Source: Pseudomonas sp. Bc-h (GTDB lineage: Bacteria > Pseudomonadota > Gammaproteobacteria > Pseudomonadales > Pseudomonadaceae). Taken from it: DNA of 64,000 bases. The notes below the pieces were generated by a model, which ran no database searches, had not been told where the DNA came from, and saw only the letters and a list, made by a program, of their open reading frames with translations. The stretch's first letter is position 1; each line of letters opens with the position of its first letter. Position numbers and translations under genes: made by a program. Location of the stretch: assembly GCF_002080045.1 (NCBI RefSeq), contig NZ_MUIN01000011.1, forward strand, positions 440,354-504,353, written 5' to 3'. Shown here piece after piece: positions 8,457 through 17,259 of this stretch.

Positions 8457-8927
8457 TCATTCACGGCCAATCTGCGCAAATGTGGCGTTGGTGTGCTGTG
8501 CAAGTACCGCGGCCGCGAGCTCGACCTCAAGCCCGCGACGACCAGCGCTGACAAATATTGTCGCGAACGGTTGAGCGGACTCGTCGATGAAAGTTCGCAG
8601 TCTTTTCTTCTGCCCCAGCGGGCTGATCCCCCCGAGCAAATAGCCGGTCGCACGCTGCGCCGCTGCGGGGTCGGCCATTTCCGCCTTCTTCGCACCGGCG
8701 GCGTGGGCCAGCGCTTTGAGGTCTAGAGAGCCCACGACGGGCACGACCGCCACCAGCAATTCGCCTTTTTCAGTGCTCGCCAACAGCGTCTTGAAGACCT
8801 GGGCCGGTTGCAGATTCAGTTTTTCTGCGGCCTCCAGACCATAGGAGGCGGCCTTGGGATCATGCTCGTAACTGTGAATACGGTGTTCGGCGCGAACCTT
8901 TTTCAGTAAATCCAATGCGGGGGTCAT
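8457..8927 (-). CDS. ybaK: Cys-tRNA(Pro)/Cys-tRNA(Cys) deacylase YbaK
   Basis: A 156-residue editing protein that hydrolyses cysteine mischarged on tRNA(Pro). Family hallmarks are SYGLEAAEKLNLQPAQVFKTLL, the lysine in VFKTL required for deacylation, VVPVVGSLDLKALA and GYLLGGISPLGQKKRL. It matches family length and ends cleanly. It is divergent from glpK across 284 bases. Confidence 0.92.
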   Translation of the reverse strand: MTPALDLLKKVRAEHRIHSYEHDPKAASYGLEAAEKLNLQPAQVFKTLLASTEKGELLVAVVPVVGSLDLKALAHAAGAKKAEMADPAAAQRATGYLLGGISPLGQKKRLRTFIDESAQPFATIFVSAGRRGLEVELAAAVLAQHTNATFAQIGRE

Positions 8928-9069
8928 GCAGCGCTCCAGACGACCAGGCTGTTTCTTGTTTGCTGCCGATACTTTAGGCCATTTGCCATCGAAACGCCTG
9001 TGTTAGAAAGGCTATCAACGCGTTATCGCAACGCTTTGTCCAAATACCAGGCTCGTTCACTTTCGTCCT

Positions 9070-9115
9070 TTGACAATGTTCGTTTACGTCTATATTTTTT
9101 CGAATACGAATATTC
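9070..9115 (+). promoter_or_regulatory. glpK promoter with tandem GlpR-type operators
   Basis: TTGACA at 9070-9075 is followed by TATATT near 9091. Two related blocks, TTCGTTTACGTCTATATT and TTCGAATACGAATATTC, follow each other with a 20-base period. ATGTTCG is the half site known for GlpR repressors. The arrangement fits tandem repression by GlpR encoded two genes downstream. Confidence 0.55.
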
Positions 9116-9211
9116 AGCCAACAACGGCGATGTCACCTGAGCACTCAAGTCGCTTTCGCACGTAAACTGATGGCAGTTCCCGGATACCCGCTTTATCACC
9201 AGGCCACCGAC

Positions 9212-10717
9212 ATGACCGACAACGACAACAAGAATTACATCATCGCCCTCGATCAAGGTACGACCAGCTCTCGCGCCATCATCTTCGACCGCGACGCCAA
9301 CGTGGTCAGCAGCGCCCAAAGCGAGTTCGTTCAGCACTATCCGCAGCCTGGCTGGGTCGAACACGACCCGATGGAAATCTTCGCCACCCAGACCGCGTGC
9401 ATGACCAAGGTGCTGGCACAGGCCAACCTGCATCACAACCAGATTGCAGCCATCGGCATCACCAACCAGCGCGAAACGACCGTGGTCTGGGAAAAGGACA
9501 GCGGCCGGCCGATCTATAACGCCGTGGTCTGGCAATGCCGCCGCAGCACCGAGATCTGCCAGCAACTCAAACGCGACGGTCTTGAGGATTACATCAAGGA
9601 AACCACCGGTCTGGTCATCGACCCGTACTTTTCCGGCAGCAAGCTGAAATGGATTCTCGATCACGTAGAAGGCAGCCGTGAACGCGCCCGTCGGGGCGAG
9701 TTGCTGTTCGGCACGGTGGATAGCTGGCTGATCTGGAAATTCACTGGCGGCAAAGTCCACGTCACCGATTACACCAACGCCTCGCGCACCCTGATGTTCA
9801 ACATCCACACCCTGGAATGGGACCAGCGGATGCTCGATGTGCTAGACGTCCCTCGCGAGATGCTGCCGGAGGTCAAGTCCTCGTCTGAAGTCTATGGCCA
9901 CAGCAAGAGCGGCATCGCCATCGCCGGTATCGCCGGTGACCAGCAATCGGCTCTGTTCGGGCAGATGTGCGTGGAAGCGGGACAGGCGAAAAACACCTAC
10001 GGTACGGGCTGCTTCCTGCTGATGAACACGGGCAAGAAGGCAGTCAGATCCAATCATGGTCTGCTCACCACCATCGGTTGCGGCCCTCGGGGTGAAGTGG
10101 CGTATGCGCTGGAGGGCGCGGTGTTCAACGGCGGGTCCACGGTGCAGTGGTTGCGCGACGAATTGAAGATCGTCAATGACTCCATGGACACCGAATATTT
10201 CGCCACCAAGGTGAAGAACAGCAACGGCGTCTACCTGGTGCCAGCGTTCACCGGCCTCGGCGCGCCATATTGGGACCCTTATGCACGGGGCGCGCTATTC
10301 GGCCTGACCCGTGGCGTGAAGGTCGATCACATCATCCGGGCGGCGCTGGAATCCATCGCCTACCAGACTCGCGACGTGCTGGACGCGATGCAGCAGGACG
10401 CGGGCGAACCGCTCAAGGCCTTGCGTGTCGATGGTGGTGCCGTCGCCAACAACTTCCTGATGCAGTTTCAGGCCGACATTCTCGGCACGCCGGTCGAGCG
10501 CCCGAAAATGCGCGAGACGACAGCGTTGGGTGCAGCGTATCTGGCAGGTCTGGCCATTGGTTTCTGGAGCGGTCTGGACGAGCTGAAAGACAAGGCGGTG
10601 ATCGAACGCAAATTCGAACCGCAATGCGACGAGACCGAAAAGGAAAAACTCTACGCAGGCTGGCGCAAGGCTGTCGAACGCACCCGGGATTGGGAGCCGC
10701 ACGAAGACGCGCAATGA
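9212..10717 (+). CDS. glpK: Glycerol kinase
   Basis: A 501-residue FGGY-family kinase converting glycerol to glycerol 3-phosphate. It shows the phosphate-binding IIALDQGTTSSRA at the N-terminus, the substrate-binding NQRETTVVWE, the GTVDSWLIWKFTGG block, and the C-terminal GGAVANNFLMQFQADILGTPVERP signature. The ATG at 9212 is preceded by AGG; an in-frame ATG at 9170 lacks a ribosome site. The usual upstream partner glpF (glycerol facilitator) is missing here. Confidence 0.97.
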   Translation: MTDNDNKNYIIALDQGTTSSRAIIFDRDANVVSSAQSEFVQHYPQPGWVEHDPMEIFATQTACMTKVLAQANLHHNQIAAIGITNQRETTVVWEKDSGRPIYNAVVWQCRRSTEICQQLKRDGLEDYIKETTGLVIDPYFSGSKLKWILDHVEGSRERARRGELLFGTVDSWLIWKFTGGKVHVTDYTNASRTLMFNIHTLEWDQRMLDVLDVPREMLPEVKSSSEVYGHSKSGIAIAGIAGDQQSALFGQMCVEAGQAKNTYGTGCFLLMNTGKKAVRSNHGLLTTIGCGPRGEVAYALEGAVFNGGSTVQWLRDELKIVNDSMDTEYFATKVKNSNGVYLVPAFTGLGAPYWDPYARGALFGLTRGVKVDHIIRAALESIAYQTRDVLDAMQQDAGEPLKALRVDGGAVANNFLMQFQADILGTPVERPKMRETTALGAAYLAGLAIGFWSGLDELKDKAVIERKFEPQCDETEKEKLYAGWRKAVERTRDWEPHEDAQ

Positions 10718-10729
10718 CACATCACTCTC

Positions 10730-10817
10730 TGTAGCAGTACGGCTTGCCGGCGGTTGCGGTGAGTCAGTCATGAATATTTGGCTGACACACCGCAACCGCC
10801 GGCAAGCCGTGCTGCTA
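10730..10817. repeat. REPIN (family A), near-perfect long inverted repeat
   Basis: GTAGCAGTACGGCTTGCCGG at 10731 is mirrored by its complement ending in GCTGCTA at 10817, with further pairing GCGGTTGCGGTG/CACCGCAACCGC. About 25 central bases separate the arms. It is the best-preserved copy in the window and sits between glpK and glpR, so it is probably transcribed within the operon. Confidence 0.85.
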
Positions 10818-10911
10818 AAGATGATCGGCGTGAACACAGGTGGGTGTTTTTCCGGCTGACAGGTAATGGCTGCCTGCGGCATCATGGGCGCCCTTGCCCG
10901 AAGGAAAAAAA

Positions 10912-11667
10912 ATGAATCTGCCACCCCGTCAACAGCAGATCCTCGAGCTGGTCCGTGAGCGCGGCTACGTCAGCATCGAAGAAATGGCCCAATTGTTCGT
11001 CGTCACCCCGCAAACCATACGGCGCGACATCAATCAACTGGCGGAAATGAACCTGCTGCGTCGCTACCATGGTGGCGCTGCCTATGACTCCAGCATCGAG
11101 AACACCGCGTACGCCATGCGTGCCGACCAGATGCGCGACGAGAAACAGCGCATCGCCGAGGCCATTGCCGCGCAGATCCCAGATCACGCCTCGCTGTTCA
11201 TCAATATCGGCACCACTACCGAATCCATCGCCCGCGCCCTGCTCAACCATAACCATCTGAAAATCATCACCAACAACCTGCACGTCGCCTCGATTCTCAG
11301 CGGCAAGGACGACTTCGAAGTGCTGTTGGCCGGTGGCAATGTGCGTCGCGACGGCGGCGTGGTCGGTCAGGCGAGTGTCGATTTCATCACCCAGTTCAAG
11401 GTCGACTTTGCCTTGGTCGGGATCAGCGGCATCGACGAAGATGGCAGCTTGCTGGATTTCGATTACCAGGAAGTGCGCGTGTCTCAGGCGATCATCGCCA
11501 ATGCGCGACAAGTGATCCTGGCAGCCGACTCCAGCAAGTTCGGGCGCAACGCCATGGTTCGCCTTGGCCCGATTACCCTGATCGACTGCCTGGTCACCGA
11601 TCAGGCCCCGGTGCCTGCCCTGGCGCAATTGCTGACGCAAAACAAGATTCGCCTGGAAGTGGTTTAG
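10912..11667 (+). CDS. glpR: Glycerol-3-phosphate regulon repressor
   Basis: A 251-residue DeoR-family repressor. The N-terminal helix-turn-helix is RQQQILELVRERGYVSIEE with VTPQTIRRDINQLAE; the C-terminal phosphosugar-sensing domain contains NIGTTTESIARAL. AAGG at 10901-10904 precedes the ATG. The ligand in this family is glycerol 3-phosphate, which releases the repressor from glpK and glpD operators. Position between glpK and glpD is typical for Pseudomonas. Confidence 0.95.
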   Translation: MNLPPRQQQILELVRERGYVSIEEMAQLFVVTPQTIRRDINQLAEMNLLRRYHGGAAYDSSIENTAYAMRADQMRDEKQRIAEAIAAQIPDHASLFINIGTTTESIARALLNHNHLKIITNNLHVASILSGKDDFEVLLAGGNVRRDGGVVGQASVDFITQFKVDFALVGISGIDEDGSLLDFDYQEVRVSQAIIANARQVILAADSSKFGRNAMVRLGPITLIDCLVTDQAPVPALAQLLTQNKIRLEVV

Positions 11668-11693
11668 CGCTTCCGTTTATCAGACCTCTGCCG

Positions 11694-11764
11694 CCTGTAG
11701 CAGTCAGGCCTGCCGGCGGTGGCAGTCTCGGGATCGCAGCCTCCGGCAAGTCGTTCTGCTACAG
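11694..11764. repeat. REP-type inverted repeat (family A)
   Basis: CCTGTAGCAG at 11694 is mirrored by CTGCTACAG ending at 11764, with GCCTGCCGGCGG and CCTCCGGCAAG cores. It lies between glpR and the glpD control region. Confidence 0.8.
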
Positions 11765-11810
11765 ATTTCACCCGCAGCGAACGGGATAATTCGCACTCCC
11801 CTCCCGCAAC

Positions 11811-11924
11811 CATGTTCGTTTTTGTTCCTTTCGTTTCTCTCTGATCAGTATTTTCAATCAATACCGAGTGGTGAGGGGCGTCTTATTGCGTTACTATTTT
11901 CGCAAATGAACATAAATGTTCGAA
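11811..11924 (+). promoter_or_regulatory. GlpR-type operators upstream of glpD
   Basis: Two sites fit the GlpR half-site ATGTTCG: CATGTTCGTTTTTGTTCC at 11811-11828 and the palindrome TGAACATAAATGTTCGAA at 11907-11924. The latter is an almost exact inverted repeat. They lie 60-170 bases before glpD, the expected place for GlpR repression. Confidence 0.6.
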
Positions 11925-11982
11925 TTCGCCCTTAGCGAATGCCTTTGATCAAGGCGTGATCGAAACCAGACAGGAGGCCCCG

Positions 11983-13521
11983 ATGGCCCATTCCACCTTG
12001 CCTACCCCCCCGCTTTCCGAGGTCTACGACATCGCCGTGATCGGCGGCGGGATCAACGGTGTCGGGATTGCGGCGGACGCATCGGGGCGCGGTCTGTCGG
12101 TGTTCCTTTGCGAAAAGGACGATCTGGCCAGCCATACCTCCTCGGCCAGCAGCAAGCTGATCCACGGCGGGCTGCGTTACCTCGAACATTACGAATTCCG
12201 CCTGGTGCGCGAAGCCTTGGCCGAACGGGAAGTGCTTCTGGAAAAGGCGCCACACATCGTTAAACCCATGCGCTTCGTACTGCCTCATCGCCCGCACTTG
12301 CGTCCTGCCTGGATGATTCGTGCCGGATTGTTCCTTTATGACCACTTGGGCAAGCGTGAAAAACTCCCGGCCTCGAAAAGCCTGCGTTTCGGCGCCAACA
12401 GTCCGCTGAACAGCTCGATCACCCGCGGTTTCGAGTATTCGGACTGCTGGGTCGATGACGCCCGCCTGGTGGTTCTGAACGCCATGGCCGCACGCGAAAA
12501 AGGCGCGCACATTCACACCCAGACTCGCTGCCTGAGTGCTCGCCGCAGCGGCGGCCTCTGGCACCTGAACATGGAACGCGCCGACGGCAGCCTGTTTTCC
12601 ATTCGCGCCAAGGCGCTGGTCAACGCAGCAGGCCCTTGGGTCGCCAAGTTCATTCGCGAAGATCTGAAGCTGGAATCGCAGTACGGCATCCGCCTGATTC
12701 AGGGCAGCCATTTGATCGTGCCCAAGCTCTATGAAGGCGAAAACGCCTTCATTCTGCAGAACGAAGACCAACGCATTGTGTTCGCCATTCCGTATCTGGA
12801 ACGCTTCACCATCATCGGCACCACTGACCGCGAATACACTGGCGACCCGGCCAAGGTCGCGATCACTGAAGGCGAGACCGATTACCTGTTGAAGATCGTC
12901 AACGAGCACTTCAACAAGCAGCTCAGCCGCGACGACATCATTCGCACGTATTCGGGTGTGCGTCCGCTGTGCAACGATGAGTCGGACAATCCTTCGGCCA
13001 TCACCCGTGACTACACGCTGTCGCTGTCAGGCAGCGCCGAAGAGGCACCCATCCTGTCGGTGTTCGGCGGCAAGCTCACCACGTATCGCAAGCTGGCCGA
13101 GTCGGCAATGCAGCAGTTGGCGCCGTTCTTCACCCAGATGCGTCCCGCCTGGACCGCCAAGGCCAGCCTGCCCGGCGGCGAGAACATGACCACTCCAGCC
13201 GCACTGGCCGCCGACCTGCAGCAGCGTTGCAGCTGGCTGCCGGCAGAAATCGCCAGACGCTGGGCCATTACCTACGGTTCGCGCAGCTGGCGGATCGTCG
13301 AGGGTGTACAAGGCTTGGGCGACATGGGCGAACACTTAGGCGGTGGGCTGTACAGTCGCGAAGTGGATTACCTGTGCAGCGCGGAATGGGCCACCCAAGC
13401 TGATGACATTCTGTGGCGTCGGACCAAGCTGGGGCTTTTCACTACGGCAGAAGAACAGCAGAACGTGCAGACGTATCTCGACAAAGTTGCGCGTAATAAA
13501 AGCGCGATAGAAGCCGCTTGA
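11983..13521 (+). CDS. glpD: Aerobic glycerol-3-phosphate dehydrogenase
   Basis: A 512-residue membrane-associated FAD enzyme oxidising glycerol 3-phosphate to dihydroxyacetone phosphate and passing electrons to quinone. It starts with the Rossmann motif YDIAVIGGGINGVGIAADASGRG and has the SSKLIHGGLRYLEHYEFRLV signature and the C-terminal DAO domain. AGGAGG at 11972-11977 supports the ATG at 11983; a GTG at 11956 is less likely. It closes the glpK-glpR-glpD cluster. Confidence 0.96.
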   Translation: MAHSTLPTPPLSEVYDIAVIGGGINGVGIAADASGRGLSVFLCEKDDLASHTSSASSKLIHGGLRYLEHYEFRLVREALAEREVLLEKAPHIVKPMRFVLPHRPHLRPAWMIRAGLFLYDHLGKREKLPASKSLRFGANSPLNSSITRGFEYSDCWVDDARLVVLNAMAAREKGAHIHTQTRCLSARRSGGLWHLNMERADGSLFSIRAKALVNAAGPWVAKFIREDLKLESQYGIRLIQGSHLIVPKLYEGENAFILQNEDQRIVFAIPYLERFTIIGTTDREYTGDPAKVAITEGETDYLLKIVNEHFNKQLSRDDIIRTYSGVRPLCNDESDNPSAITRDYTLSLSGSAEEAPILSVFGGKLTTYRKLAESAMQQLAPFFTQMRPAWTAKASLPGGENMTTPAALAADLQQRCSWLPAEIARRWAITYGSRSWRIVEGVQGLGDMGEHLGGGLYSREVDYLCSAEWATQADDILWRRTKLGLFTTAEEQQNVQTYLDKVARNKSAIEAA

Positions 13522-13534
13522 TCCAACCCCGGCG

Positions 13535-13596
13535 TTAGCAGTCCGGCTTGCGGGCGGCAGCGACTCTAATAATGTTGCCGCCGGCAAGCCGGACCT
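13535..13596. repeat. REP-type inverted repeat (family A)
   Basis: TTAGCAGTCCGGCTTGCGGG is mirrored by GCCGCCGGCAAGCCGGAC. The outer GTAGCAG arm is partly lost. It is located just after glpD. Confidence 0.75.
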
Positions 13597-13629
13597 CCAC
13601 AAAAAATCTCACCGAATCAGGAAAGCGCA

Positions 13630-13674
13630 TTCGGATTTCCGAACGATCACCTCCCGCCTATTCGGCATTCCGTA
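13630..13674 (+). promoter_or_regulatory. Two AauR-type palindromes (upstream activating sites)
   Basis: TTCGG-ATTT-CCGAA at 13630-13643 is a perfect match to the TTCGG-N4-CCGAA site described for AauR in P. putida, and TTCGG-CATT-CCGTA at 13661-13674 is a one-mismatch copy. They lie roughly 75-120 bases upstream of a sigma-54 promoter, as expected for an NtrC-type activator. Confidence 0.75.
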
Positions 13675-13748
13675 CGGGAAATCTCCCTGCGTTTCAGAAC
13701 AGAGAATAAATTCCCTTCTATTTCAGCCAGTTAAGCGCTGTCACGTGC

Positions 13749-13766
13749 TTGGCATGACTCATGCTC
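13749..13766 (+). promoter_or_regulatory. Sigma-54 promoter of the acidic amino acid transporter
   Basis: TTGGCATGACTCATGCT has GG (13751-13752) and GC (13763-13764) exactly ten bases apart, with strong agreement to TGGCACG-N4-TTGC. The leader to the binding-protein start is about 115 bases. It fits control by AauR encoded downstream. Confidence 0.75.
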
Positions 13767-13890
13767 TACACTCATTCACGATTGCTCCGATGTAGCGTGC
13801 CGCCTGCATGGGCCGCCGTTGTAGCGTTCTGAAACGATAGGGCCGACCCAACACCGGACCCATAAAAAAAACAAAGTCGAGGATTAACAG

Positions 13891-14820
13891 ATGCGTATCG
13901 TTCCCCACATTCTGGGCGTGGCCATTGCTGCAGCCGCTTTGATCAGCACCCCAGTGTCCGCCGCCGAACTGACCGGCACTCTGAAGAAAATCAACGATTC
14001 TGGCACCATCACCCTGGCTCACCGCGACTCGTCGATTCCTTTCTCCTACATCGCCGACGCCTCCGGCAAACCAGTTGGTTACTCCCACGATATCCAGCAG
14101 GCTATCGTCGAAGCGATCAAGAAAGACCTGAACAAGCCTGACCTGAACGTCAAGTACAACCTGGTGACCTCGCAAACCCGCATTCCATTAATTCAGAACG
14201 GTACTGCGGACGTTGAATGTGGCTCCACCACCAACAACGCCGAGCGCGCGCAGCAGGTCGACTTCACGGTCAATATCTTTGAAATCGGCACACGTCTGCT
14301 GGTCAAGAAAGACAAAGATGGCAACCCGAGCTACAAAGACTTCGCTGACCTTAAAGGCAAAAACGTCGTGACCACGGCGGGCACCACGTCCGAACGCCTC
14401 ATCAAGGCGATGAATGCCGACAAGCAGATGGGCATGAATGTCATCTCTGCCAAAGACCATGGCGAGTCGTTCCAGATGCTGGAGAGCGGTCGTGCCGTCG
14501 CGTTCATGATGGACGACGCCCTGCTGGCCGGCGAAGAAGCCAAAGCGAAGAAGCCCGATGACTGGGTGATCACTGGCACTCCACAGTCCTTCGAAGCCTA
14601 TGCCTGCATGGTTCGCAAAGGGGATCCGGACTTCAAGAAAGCCGTGGATGACGCCATTGTCGGTCTGTACAAATCCGGCGAGATCAACAAGATCTACAGC
14701 AAGTGGTTCGAAAGCCCGATTCCACCTAAAGGTCTGAACCTCAACTTCCCGATGAGCGAGAAGGTCAAAGAGCTGATCGCCAATCCCAGCGACAAGCCGG
14801 CGCCAGACGTAAAAATCTGA
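13891..14820 (+). CDS. gltI: Glutamate/aspartate ABC transporter, periplasmic binding protein
   Basis: A 309-residue solute-binding protein (AatJ in P. putida/P. aeruginosa usage). A signal peptide covers residues 1-24 with cleavage near VSAAE. The family-3 binding fold carries ITLAHRDSSIPFSYIADASGKPVGYSHDI and the VECGSTTNNAERAQQVDFT block that contacts acidic ligands. It is the first gene of a transporter operon; a hairpin follows, probably favouring excess binding protein over membrane parts. Confidence 0.93.
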   Translation: MRIVPHILGVAIAAAALISTPVSAAELTGTLKKINDSGTITLAHRDSSIPFSYIADASGKPVGYSHDIQQAIVEAIKKDLNKPDLNVKYNLVTSQTRIPLIQNGTADVECGSTTNNAERAQQVDFTVNIFEIGTRLLVKKDKDGNPSYKDFADLKGKNVVTTAGTTSERLIKAMNADKQMGMNVISAKDHGESFQMLESGRAVAFMMDDALLAGEEAKAKKPDDWVITGTPQSFEAYACMVRKGDPDFKKAVDDAIVGLYKSGEINKIYSKWFESPIPPKGLNLNFPMSEKVKELIANPSDKPAPDVKI

Positions 14821-14840
14821 TTCCTGACTAACCTTATGTC

Positions 14841-14862
14841 CTGAGGGAGCCACTTCCCTCAG
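14841..14862 (+). promoter_or_regulatory. Intercistronic stem-loop after the binding-protein gene
   Basis: CTGAGGGA (14841-14848) pairs perfectly with TCCCTCAG (14855-14862) around a 6-base loop, with no T run. Such hairpins commonly stabilise the upstream transcript or attenuate the downstream one in ABC operons. The 189-base gap before gltJ contains no gene. Confidence 0.55.
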
Positions 14863-15009
14863 GCGTCTGTTAATACCTGCCGGTTTTATCCGGAACACTC
14901 GATCTGGCGGTTTTCAGCCGAGCGTGTGGGCCTGACGCTCGACGTCAAAAGGGAAAGGATCCTCCCCAGGCGGGTATCAGTACATTGATCGATCAGAGGG
15001 GAGACCCTG

Positions 15010-15756
15010 ATGAATTACAACTGGGACTGGGGCGTGTTCTTCAAGTCCACCGGCGTTGGCAGCGAGACCTATCTGGACTGGTACATTACCGGTCTGGGCT
15101 GGACCATCGCGATTGCAGTCGCCGCCTGGATCATCGCGTTAATCCTGGGCTCGGTGCTCGGGGTAATGCGCACGGTGCCTAATCGCATCGTCTCCACCAT
15201 TGCCACGGTTTACGTGGAAATATTCCGTAATGTGCCACTGCTGGTGCAGCTGTTTATCTGGTACTTCCTGGTGCCCGATCTGCTGCCTGAAAACCTGCAG
15301 GAGTGGTACAAGCAAGACCTCAACCCCACCACCTCGGCATTCCTGAGCGTTGTCGTGTGCCTGGGTCTGTTCACCGCCGCGCGGGTTTGCGAACAAGTGC
15401 GTACCGGCATTCAGGCGCTGCCCGTGGGCCAGGAATCGGCCGCGCGCGCCATGGGCTTCAAGCTGCCGCAGATCTACTGGAACGTGCTGCTGCCGCAGGC
15501 TTACCGGATCATCATTCCGCCGCTCACCTCCGAATTCCTCAACGTGTTCAAGAACTCCTCCGTTGCCTCGCTGATCGGCCTGATGGAGCTATTGGCGCAG
15601 ACCAAGCAGACCGCCGAGTTTTCCGCGAACCTGTTCGAAGCCTTCACCCTCGCAACGCTGATCTACTTCACCCTGAACATGAGCCTGATGTTGCTCATGC
15701 GCTTGGTCGAGAAGAAGGTCGCAGTGCCGGGCCTGATTTCCGTGGGAGGTAAATAA
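15010..15756 (+). CDS. gltJ: Glutamate/aspartate ABC transporter permease (AatQ/GltJ)
   Basis: A 248-residue inner-membrane permease of the His/Glu/Gln type. It has about five membrane helices and the EAA loop near EQVRTGIQALPVGQESAARAMG, which contacts the ATPase. It begins MNYNWDWGVFF, typical of the family. Its stop codon overlaps the start of gltK by one base, indicating coupled translation. Confidence 0.93.
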   Translation: MNYNWDWGVFFKSTGVGSETYLDWYITGLGWTIAIAVAAWIIALILGSVLGVMRTVPNRIVSTIATVYVEIFRNVPLLVQLFIWYFLVPDLLPENLQEWYKQDLNPTTSAFLSVVVCLGLFTAARVCEQVRTGIQALPVGQESAARAMGFKLPQIYWNVLLPQAYRIIIPPLTSEFLNVFKNSSVASLIGLMELLAQTKQTAEFSANLFEAFTLATLIYFTLNMSLMLLMRLVEKKVAVPGLISVGGK

Positions 15757-16421
15757 TGGACTTCTCTGGAGTCATTCCGGCCATTCCCGGCATGTGGAAC
15801 GGCATGATCATGACCTTGCAACTGATGGTCATGGGGATCGTTGGCGGCATCATCATCGGCACGGTCCTGGCATTGATGCGCCTGTCATCGAACAAGCTGC
15901 TCTCGCGGATTGCTGGCGCCTACGTCAACTACTTCCGTTCGATTCCGCTGCTGCTGGTGATCACCTGGTTCTATCTGGCGGTACCGTTCGTGCTGCGTTG
16001 GATCACCGGCGAAGACACCCCGGTCGGTGCATTCACCTCCTGCGTCGTAGCCTTCATGATGTTCGAGGCGGCCTACTTCTGCGAAATCGTGCGTGCCGGT
16101 GTGCAGTCGATTTCCCGTGGTCAGATGGGCGCGGCTCAAGCGCTGGGCATGACCTACGGCCAGATGATGCGCCTGATCATCCTGCCGCAGGCGTTCCGCA
16201 AGATGACCCCGCTGCTGTTGCAGCAGAGCATCATCCTGTTTCAGGACACCTCGCTGGTCTACACGGTCGGCCTGGTGGACTTCCTCAACTCGGCCCGCTC
16301 CAGCGGCGACATCATTGGTCGTTCCAATGAGTTCCTGATCGTCGCGGGTCTTGTGTACTTCACGATCAGCTTCGTCGCCTCGCGTCTGGTCAAGCTCATG
16401 CAGAAAAGGTTAGCCGTATGA
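15756..16421 (+). CDS. gltK: Glutamate/aspartate ABC transporter permease (AatM/GltK)
   Basis: A 221-residue second permease, heterodimeric partner of GltJ. The EAA motif is EIVRAGVQSISRGQMGAAQALG. It shows about five hydrophobic helices and overlaps both neighbours by one and four bases. It forms the translocation pore with GltJ. Confidence 0.93.
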   Translation: MDFSGVIPAIPGMWNGMIMTLQLMVMGIVGGIIIGTVLALMRLSSNKLLSRIAGAYVNYFRSIPLLLVITWFYLAVPFVLRWITGEDTPVGAFTSCVVAFMMFEAAYFCEIVRAGVQSISRGQMGAAQALGMTYGQMMRLIILPQAFRKMTPLLLQQSIILFQDTSLVYTVGLVDFLNSARSSGDIIGRSNEFLIVAGLVYFTISFVASRLVKLMQKRLAV

Positions 16422-17152
16422 TTTCCATCAAAAATATCAACAAGTGGTATGGGGACTTCCAGGTGCTGACCGATTGCAGCACTGAGGTCAAGAAAGGCGA
16501 AGTGATCGTGGTCTGCGGACCTTCGGGCTCGGGTAAATCGACCCTGATCAAATGCGTCAACGCGCTGGAGCCGTTCCAGAAAGGCGACATCGTGGTCGAT
16601 GGCACTTCGATCGCCGATCCTAAAACCAACCTGCCGAAACTGCGCTCGCGCGTGGGCATGGTGTTCCAGCATTTCGAGCTGTTTCCTCATCTGACTATTA
16701 CCGAAAACCTGACCATCGCGCAGATCAAGGTACTGGGTCGCAGCAAGGAAGAAGCCACCAAGAAGGGCCTGCAACTGCTCGAACGCGTCGGTCTGTCGGC
16801 CCACGCGCACAAGCATCCAGGGCAACTGTCCGGCGGTCAGCAGCAGCGTGTGGCGATTGCCCGTGCACTGGCGATGGACCCGGTGGTGATGCTGTTCGAC
16901 GAACCGACTTCGGCGCTGGACCCGGAAATGGTCAACGAAGTACTCGACGTGATGGTGCAACTGGCCCACGAAGGCATGACCATGATGTGCGTGACCCACG
17001 AAATGGGCTTCGCCCGCAAAGTGGCCGACCGCGTGATCTTCATGGACAAGGGACAGATCGTCGAAGACTGCGCCAAGGAAGAGTTCTTCGGTGACGTCAA
17101 CGCACGCTCCGAGCGCGCGCAGCACTTCCTCAACAAAATCCTGCAGCACTAA
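16418..17152 (+). CDS. gltL: Glutamate/aspartate ABC transporter ATPase (AatP/GltL)
   Basis: A 244-residue ATP-binding subunit. Walker A is GPSGSGKSTLIKC, signature LSGGQQQRVAIARALAMDP, Walker B VVMLFDEPTSALDPE, and the H-loop CVTHEMGFARKVADR. The start overlaps the gltK stop by four bases. It completes the transporter gltIJKL. A gap of about 100 bases separates it from the sensor kinase. Confidence 0.94.
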   Translation: MISIKNINKWYGDFQVLTDCSTEVKKGEVIVVCGPSGSGKSTLIKCVNALEPFQKGDIVVDGTSIADPKTNLPKLRSRVGMVFQHFELFPHLTITENLTIAQIKVLGRSKEEATKKGLQLLERVGLSAHAHKHPGQLSGGQQQRVAIARALAMDPVVMLFDEPTSALDPEMVNEVLDVMVQLAHEGMTMMCVTHEMGFARKVADRVIFMDKGQIVEDCAKEEFFGDVNARSERAQHFLNKILQH

Positions 17153-17259
17153 AACCGAATCTGCCTCACGAGGGCAAAGCCCCACAAGGGCACAAAACCC
17201 TCCGGCCGCTCATGTCGATATCCATGACACGAGCGGCTGGTCGGTCCAGGACGACTGTG

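Noticed and set aside
10730..10817. Long inverted repeat after glpK as a terminator
   Set aside because: It belongs to the REP family A pattern, has no T run, and glpR follows directly, so REPIN is the better reading.
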